Shown in pieces: positions 1 to 11,173 of a stretch of 64,000 bases of DNA (position 1 is its first letter; each line of letters opens with the position of its first letter). The notes below the pieces were generated by a model that ran no database searches, was not told where the DNA came from, and saw nothing but the letters and a program-made list of their open reading frames with translations. Source of the DNA: Ancylostoma caninum. Its lineage: Eukaryota > Nematoda > Chromadorea > Rhabditida > Ancylostomatidae. Both the position numbers and the translations under genes were made by a program. The stretch spans positions 124,001 to 188,000 of the forward strand of contig JBAJFG010000037.1 in assembly GCA_037903475.1 (NCBI GenBank). Direction: 5' to 3'.

Positions 1-2756
1 ACCAGATTTGTCTGCACGAGCCACTTCATCACACCACCGTTTCCGCGCTCAAGCGTAAAACATAGCTCCCACCGCGAGCCTCCACTTCATTGTGCTGCGT
101 ACATGCGGCAGGTTACAATTCGTATGCTAAAGTGGAGAAAATCCATTCTGACCGAAAAATTGCGCAATTCTTCACTTGATGGAAGGACGTTAAGGACACA
201 TCCATCTGGCATAAGCTCCAGCGCTAAATGTCTTCGCACTGTAGAAAAAAATTGGGTGGGAATACAAAAATTGCCTGAAAACATCGGTAATCGGGTCAGG
301 CGACATCCGTTCCCTAGTTGACAATAAATCCATTGCTATTCATTTCATTCATATTTCCCTTCTAAGCTCTACACACATCCCTGACGGGCTATTATCGCGG
401 CCTCTGTATCGCTCGATCCATGGATCGCTGGACCTCGCCATAGACTGATGCCCCCTGCGGTACTTTAGCACCTCATGGATGGGACTACATTTGAAAAGAT
501 GAAGAATATACTGAGAAAAGGAAATCTGATAGAAAACTGAGAAACTTCTATTTTATCGAGGAAATATAGCATGAAATGCTATGCTTGCTGTCAGAAATTT
601 TTACAAATGCGAGCTTTTTCACAGTACGAAAATACAGCACAGTTCTTCACAGTACACAGTTTCACAGTACAGCATAGCTCGCGTACCGAAATACGATTTA
701 AATCGTGTCAATTTTGTCAAGAAAGCGAGTTGACAGGCAATCTCTTATTTTGGGCCTTTATTCGAATTTCTGTAGTAGTAAAACCGACAAGGACAGAAAT
801 TACTGTGAAAAACTCCGTAAAATTTTTTAACAGCAAGCTCGAAAAAAAAACTCTCAACATCGGATTTCATACATAATCATTTTTCAGGGACGAGAAAGTC
901 AATTTTTTGTTCAAATCGCACCCATGTGCGATTACAAGCACAATCACAAGTAGATTTATACAATAGCCCAAAAAATTCGCAAGGCTTCACGAATCATGTT
1001 GTCCTCAGAAAGCTGAAAATGTGAAGATAATGGTGGAATTCGACGAAAAGGTAATCCTAGTTCTTAGAAAATACAGGAATAGTCGTTTGAGGTACCGTTT
1101 TTGTCCTAATCATGTTCCGAGTTCGAAAAATGGATTTTTAGTGCACTGTAACAATTCCTTTACAAAAATGAGGAAGTAGCGGGGTCCGTGTTCAGAAAAA
1201 AATACCTGAGGATACAATTGGGAGGGACTCCGATGCAGCGAGTTTCTCTTAATTGTATCGTTAGGTGGTTTTGCTAGATGATCACCAAAAATTTCAAAAT
1301 TTTTGAATTTCGGGGACGGCACCCGATAGATTAGGTTATCCTGATTCCGAATATCTGCTCCATTTTGAAAACGGTCAAGATTGAAGCGAGTTATGGAGAA
1401 GCGACGAAAAAAAAACGCGAAATCGCAGACATCGCACAGTTTCATCAAGCGACACTGTTTGATATTGTATTCGCGGTGGGGCATACAATGCTGCTGTGTT
1501 CGCGGCGTTCGCGACTTCGATTTGAATTTCCTCGCAGGCAATTCACTATTCTTTGTGTTCACTTTTGGGTGTGCTGAGAGTGTGTTCGGTATAACTCGGA
1601 GCCGAGGATTTCGACGGGTGCTGCCTCTAGCTCATATTAAGGTGTAAGTATATAAGGTATTTCATGAAATGATCGTTACCTCATAATGGAGAATACGCCA
1701 AGACGGGAAGGCATACCTTGACCATTTTTTCGCGTTTGTTGCTTCGAGGCAGGTAGTCGCGAGAACAGAGCAAATTCTCATAGTTATTTACATGTCGCAA
1801 TCAGAGCAACGTTTTTATGCAACAGAGACGGAAGCAAGGACGCTAATAATGGTACAAATTGACTCTCTACTAGCAGAATTTGAATCCTGTGAGCATGGCA
1901 CGGCACGAAAAATCTGTCTTCGGTGTGAAAATAGGTGAGTGCTATTATGAATACTGGGAAATTCTAGGAAGGAATAAGATAAAGAGCATATTCCTTTCAA
2001 CTACAGATAACAACAGAAGAAGTCAACCGCAGAAAATCTTATCCCCTCCTCTTATTAATCTCTACCCTGAATCGTGTTGTTATCTCCAGAATGACTAGTG
2101 TGTAGGAGTGTGAGCCCAGTGCTTAGGCACTTAACAGGGTCCTTCTGATGAATTCCTGTTTAAGATTAAATAAGGATGTTTATGTAGAAGAAAGCACCCT
2201 GAGAAAAGACTGTTGAAATGCCCATATAATATTAACGTACCCCGACAGCCCAGGAAATTGCTCAAAATTTTCAGAGATAAAAATTTTATAACAGCTCATT
2301 ATCCTTTTTCTCATAACCTCTTTTCCTTCTACTTTCACGCTACGACTGAAAAATAACCACAACAACCAAAAAATGTGATTTTTCGCTCTGAAGATGTTTT
2401 AGGAAGGACATGGTTGCTTAATAGGGTATTAAGAATACGTGTTTGAGCTGTGCTCGCGGTCAAAGAACCCTTCAACCAGGAAAGAGCCTAGGCATAAGTT
2501 GAAGGTTATTTCATAGCAAATGAAAGACTGCAGCATAAATTAATTTTTCTGACTATACGAGCAAAAAGAGTTCAAGAGGACGAGCCGCTCAAGAAGCAGA
2601 TTATTGCTCGAACTGACATCAATAAAAGATGAGAAGCCAAGCACCTCAGGCGGCCGCAGCCACAACGATGAGTATGATTCCTCAGCTGAAAACACGCACG
2701 CCACGAAATACATGCGAGATGAGGTACTGCGGATCGCAGTTCAGGTCCGCGCTCAC
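1..2756. other. No recognisable gene
   Basis: Only short open frames are present, without domain signatures, splice-consistent exons or usable homology by eye. I see no RNA gene or tandem repeat here. Ordinary intergenic sequence or unrecognised old repeats are the likeliest content. Confidence 0.5.
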
Positions 2757-2877
2757 CTCCATCTCGCGACGGTCCTGCTCGGTGTCCCTGGCCAGAATTC
2801 CGCCATGCACAGCCGGATGCAGGGTCTTCACTCGTCCGCCCAGCATCTCTTTGAACTTGGTTATGTCCGAGACATCC
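2757..2877 (-). CDS. Isolated ATIC-like exon (purine biosynthesis, IMP cyclohydrolase domain)
   Basis: On the minus strand a TTTCAG acceptor precedes an open exon that encodes a stretch with [19 protein letters not shown], preceded by DVSDIT, and it ends at a GTGAGC donor after codons for REME. This is the hallmark N-terminal IMP cyclohydrolase block of bifunctional AICAR transformylase/IMP cyclohydrolase (ATIC, purH), which makes the last two steps of de novo IMP synthesis. The exon is 121 bp (1 nt plus 40 codons). I could not find the preceding exon with the SVSDKTG-type start or the following exon with the NLYPF block nearby. The sequence 70 bp downstream resembles an acceptor but does not continue the family. 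It may be one exon of a gene with very long introns, or a stranded fragment. Confidence 0.6.
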
Positions 2878-5010
2878 CTGAAAGTGTCGGTATCGGTGCG
2901 AGGGGGTTGGAATGGCAAAAGAGGTCCTGTGGCCGTTCGTTGTTGGCAAACATAGGAACGATTTAGCCTTAGTTTTGCTATCGATTTATACATCCACAAA
3001 AGTCCGCTGCAATTTCTTCATTTTCTTCCTTTTTGTCGTATTGAAATGCTCGTTGTCATCTTCTCATTTTGTGGAAACTTTGAAATGGATTCCAAGTCGT
3101 CTGGAACCTTTAACTCACAGATTTCTGACGCATGCACGCGGCAAGTACAAATTGACATACATCGCTCAGAATGAGAAGAATTTTATAATATTTTCACAGT
3201 ATGTTGTACTATATCCACCTTTTTCTTAACGTATGACTTAGTATAATAAGTATGTACAAGATTTTAGCAAATACGTTGTCTGCCAAACTACTGGATTTGT
3301 ATTAGTAGAACACACTGGTAGGGGACCGAGGGAAAGAGGAGAGGGGAGCAAGCTTCCCCACAGGAGAGTGAGCCGCCGAAATTCTCAAAGATACTTAATT
3401 GATTATTTGAGAATTCGTAGTCGCTGAAATCAATTTTTCTTATTGTTACTTTTTAAGTACTCATCTTTGAAAATTTGAACCTTAACTTAAATTTTCTTCA
3501 GTCTTTAAATTTCAGCGCCTCGGTTCTCGAAATCAACGGGGAGATTCGTTTTTTCCTTTCACGCCCAAACCCTACCCTTCTCCTCCCTATGAGCCTCATT
3601 TGCGATATCATTTGTACAGTATCAGTAGTGGTCCCAGTTATTTTCCACGGGGGCGAGCCGTCAAAAAAGAGTGTGGCCTCTATTAGTCCTGTGAAGAAGC
3701 TAAATCAAAATTATGACCATTGAAAACAAACATCCACCAAACTATAATTTGAATAAGGTTATTGAAAATGAGCTGACGCAATATTTTTGTAAACTGTATA
3801 AGGCAGTTTCGGAAAATGTACGAGCAGACTCTTCTAGAAATACCCAGCCGTGGCTGAAAATGGCAAGCGAGCTGTCCTCGTCGAATGTCATCCTCTTCTC
3901 AAGGACCGCCCTTATGTCCAAACCCCCTAAAATTGGAGATAAATAAAAAAATCACCCTAATTTTTTGGCCAAAAGACCCCGTAGCTTGTTATATTTAAAT
4001 TTCCAATGTATTACTTTATACACTTTTATTTTTATGTATACATATGTATATATTCTGTAGACTCATTCCAGAAGCATCCAAATGAGTGGCAGCGCATAGA
4101 AATCCAATTGCTGCCTTATGACATTTTTTTCTCACCAAAATGAAGCGCACAGTGGTGAAGGCAGGATTTACTGATTTCATTTCGGAGCGAAGGCATCTTG
4201 AAAAAAGATCTGTCCTCGCTGTTTTTTGCCTACAAAAAAAAAGACCTAGCGAACATAGGTTCAAATATAACTTCAGGCAAAAAGATGTGCAGACGCTATG
4301 ATACGTTATAAATGGCCTCTTATTGTTCGCTCAGACACTTCTAGAGGACCAACCGTGCTTCCTTCGTCAAAAGGTTTCATTCTGTGAGACATTGTGGGTG
4401 CCACCGAATCATAGATTTCGAACTCTGGATAGAAAATTTTCCTGCGCAAAAATGGTTGACAAAATGAAGTATTTACTTGTTTCTATTCTGCATAAGTACT
4501 TATAATGGCCACAAGGATTTGAGCTTCGATTTCTATTTTGGAAGAAGTTGTTGACGAAAAACAAAAACTGCAATATTTTTGTTCGCTACTACATGTACGT
4601 ACGCACGTAGGTGCCCAGTAGCATGCCAAGAATGAGCTGAAGAATTGTTCGGGTTAGCACGCGGGACTTGGCGTAACTCCTTTACTGCGCACTCCTCAGA
4701 AACCTCGAAACAATTGTGGGAGGATCCATGACGCCAAAATTCAAGAGGTTCAGGATTGGAACTCCTCTGATCCTCTTCTGCCCGCCTTGCCGTCGCGATC
4801 TTTGCATTGAGATGCAAAAATTCCAAATTCAGAGCACAGAAAAGTCAAATTTTGACAGGAAACTCTTCCTGTGAGGAGGAAAACGTTTGAGCTGATACTG
4901 ATGTTCCGTATACATGTCTGGTCCACATAGGTCCACATGGGTATACTCATGTAATCATACTCTATATATATTACAGACATTATGTGACTCTGTGCGTGCA
5001 TGTGCACACG
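2878..5010. other. No recognisable gene
   Basis: Sequence is AT-rich with scattered short frames on both strands. None shows family motifs. A pyrimidine-rich stretch and short A/T runs are the only low-complexity features seen. Confidence 0.5.
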
Positions 5011-5017
5011 CACTGTG

Positions 5018-5064
5018 ATTGGTCAGTGATGATGATTGGTGGTGATTGTGAGATCCTATAAAAG
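5018..5064 (+). promoter_or_regulatory. CCAAT/TATA-like block in front of the minisatellite
   Basis: Two ATTGGT motifs (inverted CCAAT boxes) at 5018-5023 and 5035-5040 are followed by TATAAAAG at 5057-5064. The spacing resembles a core polymerase II promoter pointing rightwards into the 59-bp repeat array about 100 bp away. No open frame follows on the plus strand, so any transcript would be non-coding. Chance occurrence is possible. Confidence 0.3.
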
Positions 5065-5065
5065 G

Positions 5066-6306
5066 TTAAGAACGGGTGTGGTAGGGTGGAGTGGGGTAGA
5101 GAGGTGGTCGAGCAGAAGGTCCAGCGATGTGCAACGGGTCCGTCGATGAAGAAGGGGTCTCACCGTGTGATGAGGGTGCGCCGGCGTCCGAAAGTGTGGA
5201 AACGCCTCGAGACGGGTCCAACAGTGTGATAGGAGTGCTCCGGCGTCCAAAGTTGGAGAAACGCCTGGATACGGGTCCCACCGTGTGATAAGGGTGCGCC
5301 GGCGTCCAAAAATGGGGAAACGCCTCGAGACGGATCCCACCGTGTGATAAGGGTGCGCCGGCGTCCAAAACTGGAGAAACGCCTCGATACGGGTCCAACC
5401 GTGTGAAAAGGGTGCGCCGGCGTCCAAAAGTGGGTTGAACGACTGGAGTCGGGTCCAACGTTGTGATAAGGGTGCACCGGCGTCCAAAAATGGGGAAACG
5501 CCTCAAGACGGGTCCAACCGTGTGAAAAGGCTGCGCCGGCGTCCAAAAGTGGGGAAACGCCTCGAGACAGGTCCAATCGTGTGAAAAGGGTGCGCCGGCG
5601 TCCAAAAGTGGGGGAACGACTGGAGTCGGGTCCAACGTTGTGATAAGGGTGCGCCGGCGTCCAAAAATGGGGAAACGCCTCGAGACGGGTCCAATCGTGT
5701 GAAAAGGGTGCGCCGGCGTCCAAAAGTGGGGGAACGACTGGAGTCGGGTCCAACGTTGTGATAAGGGTGCGCCGGCGTCCAAAAATGGGGAAACGCCTCG
5801 AGACGGGTCCAATCGTGTGAAAAGGGTGCGCCGGCGTCCAAAAGTGGGGGAACGACTGGAGTCGGGTCCAACGTTGTGATAAGGGTGCGCCGGCGTCCAA
5901 AAATGGGGAAACGCCTCGAGACGGGTCCAATCGTGTGAAAAGGGTGCGCCGGCGTCCAAAAGTGGGGGAACGACTGGAGTCGGGTCCAACGGTGTGATAA
6001 GGGTGCGCCGGCGTCCAAAAATGGGGAAACGCCTGGAAACGGATCCAACGGTGTGATAAGGGTGGGCCGGCGTCCGAAAGTGTGGAAACGCCTCGAGACG
6101 GGTCCAACAGTGTGATAGGAGTGCACCGGCGTCCAAAAATGGGGAAACGCCTCGAGACGGGTCCAACCGTGTGATAAGGGTGCGCCGGCATTCAGAAAGA
6201 GGAGGGAGTGGGGAACGTCGATCATGGGATCGACCGATATACAAGGAGGGTTGCCAAGGCTCAGTAGTGATAAAATACTGTGAGTTAAGTCCATATCTGA
6301 GATCAA
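5066..6306 (-). other. Overlapping open frames across the minisatellite (coding status unknown)
   Basis: All three minus frames stay open through most of the array (about 392, 343 and 267 codons). Because 59 is not a multiple of 3, successive units are read in rotating phase. Each frame therefore encodes the same 59-residue super-repeat, with pieces such as FGRRRTLIT, DAGAP and PHFWTPAHP, starting at a different phase. One frame has a unique 39-residue leader beginning at an ATG at 6306 (MISDMDLTHS). No known domain is seen. Lack of stops may simply reflect the unit's composition. I do not assert a protein. Confidence 0.2.
5160..6195. repeat. 59-bp minisatellite, about 17.5 copies, with dimeric higher-order structure
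   Basis: The core CCGGCGTCC recurs at 5181, 5240, 5299, 5358, 5417, 5477, 5536, 5595, 5654, 5713, 5772, 5831, 5890, 5949, 6008 and 6067. It recurs again at 6126, with a last, diverged copy at 6185. The spacing is 59 bp throughout except one 60-bp step between 5417 and 5477. From about 5595 to 6000 two unit variants alternate (one with ATGGGGAAACGCC, one with GTGGGGGAACGAC), giving a 118-bp higher-order unit. The outer copies are less regular, as expected for an array homogenised from the middle. Confidence 0.95.
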
Positions 6307-7578
6307 TGAGAAATTATTAAATGTCGAACCACAGCAGTGTTTAGAATATCTTCAACGTAATTCCCTACATCACGTCCCGTCGCTCCTTTCCATTCTCTCA
6401 TTTGTGTCTGGATACACAGCACACCCTCCTCTTTTATATGTTCAAACTGACTATCACCGTTTTTGATCGATCACAACAAACAAGAAAAGAATAACATTTC
6501 CTGTGGTCATGTCATGATGAGTCGGTTACATACAGTTACAATTAGCTACTTTCGTGAAGCGAATGATAAAATTGCGCTGGAAAACGCAGTTAGTTTTCTT
6601 TCACTAGCCCAGTTTTACATAAATGAATGATATCGGAGAGGAATCGGATGCAAAAGTTAATTTGAAAAGTCAGTTTGGCATAGGGATAGTTCCTATTCCT
6701 ATGAATTCAAGGTAAAGTAATGCGAGCGAAGCGAGCACTGTGGTAAGTCTGGAAGTCCGGCGTTAGCCGGACGGACAGACTGGTAAATAAATAAACGAAT
6801 AAATAAATAAAACTTTCCATTTCGTTCGACCAGTAGTTTCAATATTAGAATTTCCCCACTGGTTCCTGCAATGCTCTCTCATCATTTCAACTCACTTCAC
6901 TGGCAACCCGTGGTCACGGAGGGCAGCAGCGGTCCCACCAGAAGCCACAAGAGTCAGGCCAGCATCGCGGAGTCCAGAAGCCAGCTCAACGATTCCAGTT
7001 TTGTCCGACACAGAGAGAATGGCTAAACAAAATTCGAGCGGTTATAACCAAACCCTTGACGAAGACTTGTCCAACGGGCGAAATTTCTTTCTCGGGATTT
7101 ACTCCGCAAAAAGGAAAAACATTCGAGATGAGTAAATTAAAGGCAGCACCCATGGAAATATTGCTCTCGCAGATTTTGCTATATTCCTAGGTTCAGCGCT
7201 ATAATGAAAACGAATGCTGTGTTCAGTTTTGTCAGATGCTACAAAAAGGAAGTTTTCATTGCCATCAGATCAGCCCGTTCACAAAGAATGGCCGAATTGC
7301 CCGGCCTTGAAATTGGGAGGGGTGGGAGTGAAAGTATGCTTTATCATGAAGAAAGGCAGTGACTGTGAACGAAAACGTTCCATTCATTTCAAGCTACAAC
7401 TTATCTGAAATGAACGCTAGCACAGGTCGAATCTCTTCGTATCTTGAGAATTCTTGAGAATATTGATGGCTACGACTGTGCAACTTTCGTGCAATTGTTA
7501 AGACATCTGCTACGTATCCAAAACGATCAAAATCTCCGACACGAAAAGTTGTGTGGGGTGCTGCGTTTAATCCAGATA
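6250..7578. other. No recognisable gene; hairpin and TAAA microsatellite
   Basis: A GTCCGGC/GCCGGAC hairpin near 6756-6773 is followed by a TAAA microsatellite at about 6783-6811. This pairing resembles the tail of a dispersed retroposon, but I cannot name a family. The rest has no supported gene. Confidence 0.4.
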
Positions 7579-8045
7579 TTAGGCCGTCAAATAAGCTTCT
7601 GCGTTTTTTAGCAGAATTTTGAAGTCAGACAATGAATGCGAGGAAGATGGCTGGATTAACTCGTGCACTGTGGGTAAACTCCACCCACTCTTTTCTGAGT
7701 CATCTGCGGGCAACATAGGGCAGCTTGAAACGTTATTGTCAGCTATAACGTATTCTCTGTACAGAGGGAGAACATTTCAAGCCGAATAACCCGCTTTTCG
7801 ACCACGGCGAAAGAAAAATTGAACCAAGCGTCGAAGATTATTTTTGCTTACCACCTATTGTCTCTAATTTTAATAACCTGAATTTAAATAAAATTGTTTT
7901 AATAATGAGATCGCATCCGCATATTGAGAAAAGCTTTCTCAGGTGATTATAAAGTGATTATAGCCACTTCGCTAACTGCTATAAATTGAGAGGAATGCAA
8001 ACAAACTATAAAAAGAAAAATGCAGAAGCTTATCTGACGATCTGA
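7579..8045. mobile_element. Mariner-type MITE, 467 bp
   Basis: The left end TTAGGCCGTCAAATAAGCTT and the inverted right end, reading AAGCTTATCTGACGATCTGA on the plus strand, match with a few substitutions. TA dinucleotides flank both ends (7577-7578 and 8046-8047). There is no open frame of note inside, so it is a non-autonomous element. Confidence 0.7.
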
Positions 8046-8089
8046 TACTCACTGAAATTACCCAAGACTACTGGAACTGGGTTTAGCTG

Positions 8090-8991
8090 TTAGGTCAGGG
8101 CATAATTAATGCGGCTTTTTTCACGACTTTTTTTTTCGTTGAAATTTCAGGCTTTCTAAATGGTTTTTTAACGGAAATAACCCTCTTTTCTCGCTGGGTA
8201 AATATGCTATCGTAATCGTATCTACCTTCGCCATTGCATGCTCTATGCCTATGGTAAAGGTTGGAATTTAACATTCACGCTATCTCAACGAAATTTTGGT
8301 GAATTTTGGTTGAAGAACAGTCAATAAACACAAGTCGAAAACAGTTTAAATGGCTGAAATGTAGCGGTACAATCCTCAAGATGAAGGACGAAAAAGTAGA
8401 CAATCATTTTTTGACGACCAGGAACCTTTGGCAGTCGTAGAAGAAAGCAGGTTTGATTCACGATGTTCTTCACAAATGCAGCCTGCTCGTTTCGCTGCAG
8501 AAAATCGGTGGTTTGTTCATGTCTAATTATTCGTGGGGAACACTTAGCCAATGCCTATGCTTTTCCGAGCTTTTCGAGAGGAATAACGATGGTCGGGTGG
8601 TCCACACAGAATTCATCGGGCAGCATTTTCGTTGTCAACCTCCTCTCTTACACGGCTGCCCAGTGATCCTGATGCTCAAAATTTAGTTGTTGACATCTTT
8701 TTTTTTCACCTCTAAACCTTGTACGTTCCGAATGTGGACCACCTCTCAAGTTGGCTTTGCCAGTTGTTCCTTCGCCCAAAAGCTTGCTGAGATCACAAAA
8801 TGACTGTGCTGCATGCTAATCTTTCCCGAACTGGTAGAACACATGATGACGGATTTGGATACGACGTTTGATATCAGCTTTAATAGGTGGAAAAAGGAGA
8901 CCATCCTCACGAGAAAACCATTTTGAAAACTCTACTCTCTAACGAGAAAGGAAGTCGCGAATGAAGCCGCATTAATTATGCACCAACCTAA
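8090..8991. mobile_element. Mariner-type element, 902 bp, non-autonomous
   Basis: The left end TTAGGTCAGGGCATAATTAA and the right end, which inverts to TTAGGTTGGTGCATAATTAA, form terminal inverted repeats that extend into GCGGCTT on both sides. TA follows the right end. The left flank is TG, perhaps a mutated TA. Internal frames show no mariner transposase motifs that I can recognise. Confidence 0.7.
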
Positions 8992-8995
8992 TATA

Positions 8996-11171
8996 TTAGG
9001 GTGTAAAATTATAAACGCGCGCACACTTTTTCATCTCTATCAGAGTGTTGTTGAAGGCATATGCTCAACTTTCCAGAGTACGTGAAGAGCGATTTCTTGC
9101 ACATTTATTGGTCTATGAGGTTGGAAAACTCAATTCTTGAATTTTAAAAAATCTAAAAGACTGCCAACTGGAGTGGTGTGGTTGTGGTGGAAACCCCCAT
9201 CTAACAAATGCTTCTATATAGTATTAGGTTGTTGCGAAATTAATTGCCGAAGTGGACACACCAGTTCAAAGTGTTTTAACTCGGCTCAAACACAATTTTT
9301 CCATCGCTTCAGCAACCGTTCAAGTCAGCAGATCCTCCCTGACAATCCTACGAGGATTGCATGCCTCCACTACAAAGACCGAGACCACAAGAATCCGCAA
9401 ACCTTTGAAAGGCGACTTCAGCATGCTCCAGATCAGCAATCTGCTGCTGTTGCAGGATTGTATTTGGAGCTCGGGAAAATGATATACAGTAGGATAATGG
9501 TCTGAGGAATGAGGGCATTGAGTGAGAACCTCGATGTTTTACTGCATCAGTTTAGCCTGCTGAGTTTTGGAATGTGTGGCTTAACGCTACCCTGCAGCAG
9601 GTAAAAACCAGCATTTGTTCACCACTGCCAACCGCATCTACAGTAGATTTGCGGACTTCAACTCGAAATTACAGTGATAGGACTCTGCCGTCAATTTTTA
9701 CTGGGTTGAGGAAGGATACAGTCAATCACACCCTCACAGCACCTCCAAACTCCTGACACAACCTCCCTAGAGAGAAGATCTGGCTTGGGAAAACTCAGAA
9801 GTGGGAAATCTTCTCCACCCGTACCCATTCGCATTTCTTGTTCTCGTACAGTAACCGAGCTTCATGAACAGTAATTAGATGGTCTGGAAATCAGTCGTTT
9901 TAGGAAGAAAAAATTGAGTTAGAAAAGATGCCACACCACGTAAGACGCTGGTATTCAGTCAGATCGTGCGCTGTTCACGTCCGCACCTTTCGTACCCTGT
10001 TGATTGACGTCAGATCTATTGAAACTGTAGTATAATGAGCGTCTACCCCTGCTCTTTTAATCCAGATGGTAAGATCCGGTTTAGGCTCCACGGCCGTCTT
10101 CAAAGCATGATCGTTTTGCGACATCCCGCGACCACGACCATGGCTGCGTTTGAGTTCAAAATCGTAGGAAAAGAACTTCGCGAACCCCTAGCTCACTGTC
10201 CGTTGGGAAGGCGATTCCACGCCAAAACAAAAGCAAGATTATCGCATACCTCCGACAAAGAGTGATCGAGTTTGAAGTCATGAACCATAATCACCCGAAA
10301 ATCGCTTCGGCTCATCATTTGTTCGCGAATTCACAAAAATCCTCAGGGAGGAGCTAGCCAGAATGTTCGAGCAGCATTTGAAAGAGGAAGAAGAGCTCTA
10401 CAAGAGAAGCTAGGTTGAAGTTGCTCAAATTAGACAAAAGAGAAGAGTCTAGTTAAGCATACCCCAAAACTGCAATTATTTTCGCAACAACCTGATACCT
10501 TGGATAACAAGTTTTCGAAACAAGTTTAATACCGATTAGGAAAGGCGCATATTACGAAAGCATTCGCAAAAAATGGCTGCGGGGCAGCAAAAGAGAGCAA
10601 CGCCATGCAGCTCCAAACATGGTTACCCACGTACCAAGAAGACATTGTCTTCATGGTGAAATATGAGAGGAGTGATCTGATGGGAGGGGCTAAGTTCCAT
10701 GCAGACCGTTACGGCACATCTCTGTCTTCAACAATTGGGCCACGTAGGTCAGCCATTTCATCATTTTCTTGTCAGAACAACGACTACCAGAAAATGGTCA
10801 CAACCTGATCCATCCGAAGGCGAGGAAAAATACCCAACAAAAACCTGGAGAAGTAAGTTGGAAAGTCCTACCTCAGCCGCCACGTAGCCACGACTCCCCA
10901 CTATCAGACCACATGTTACTTCTCGCTAGGAATCTTTCCTCGTAAAGAAAAATTCCAAAGACCGCGAAAAAAAGTGGGCGATCGGGTACGCGGCTGTTTC
11001 GACTCACAGCGCAGTGACTTTCCCAAGAGGGAACCTCATTTCCTGCGCGGAGGATGCGCAAGGTTAGTTAGAGTAACTGTACGTACAATTTTGATCGAGG
11101 CGTTCTGCTATCGTTTTTTAGAACAAATTTTGTTCAGCGCGAAAACGCGTATCCATAGTTTTACACCCTAA
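8996..11171. mobile_element. Mariner/Tc-type element, 2176 bp including a nested mariner
   Basis: The left end TTAGGGTGTAAAATTATAAA matches the inverted right end TTAGGGTGTAAAACTATGGA, and TA lies outside both ends (8994-8995 and 11172-11173). Removing the element nested at 9224-10495 and its TA duplication leaves about 0.9 kb. No intact transposase is present. Confidence 0.7.
9224..10495. mobile_element. Nested mariner-like element, 1272 bp
   Basis: The ends TTAGGTTGTTGCGAAATTAA and, inverted from the right, TCAGGTTGTTGCGAAAATAA are classic mariner termini. TA target duplications sit at 9222-9223 and 10496-10497. The length equals that of a full mariner (about 1.3 kb), yet the interior has only short broken frames and I cannot recognise transposase motifs, so it is either heavily decayed or filled with other sequence. 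Confidence 0.8.
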
Positions 11172-11173
11172 TA

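Noticed and set aside
10035..10265. Plus frame inside the nested mariner
   Set aside because: Checked for the mariner motifs (HDNARPH, PPYSPDL, WVPHEL); none found in this or neighbouring frames.
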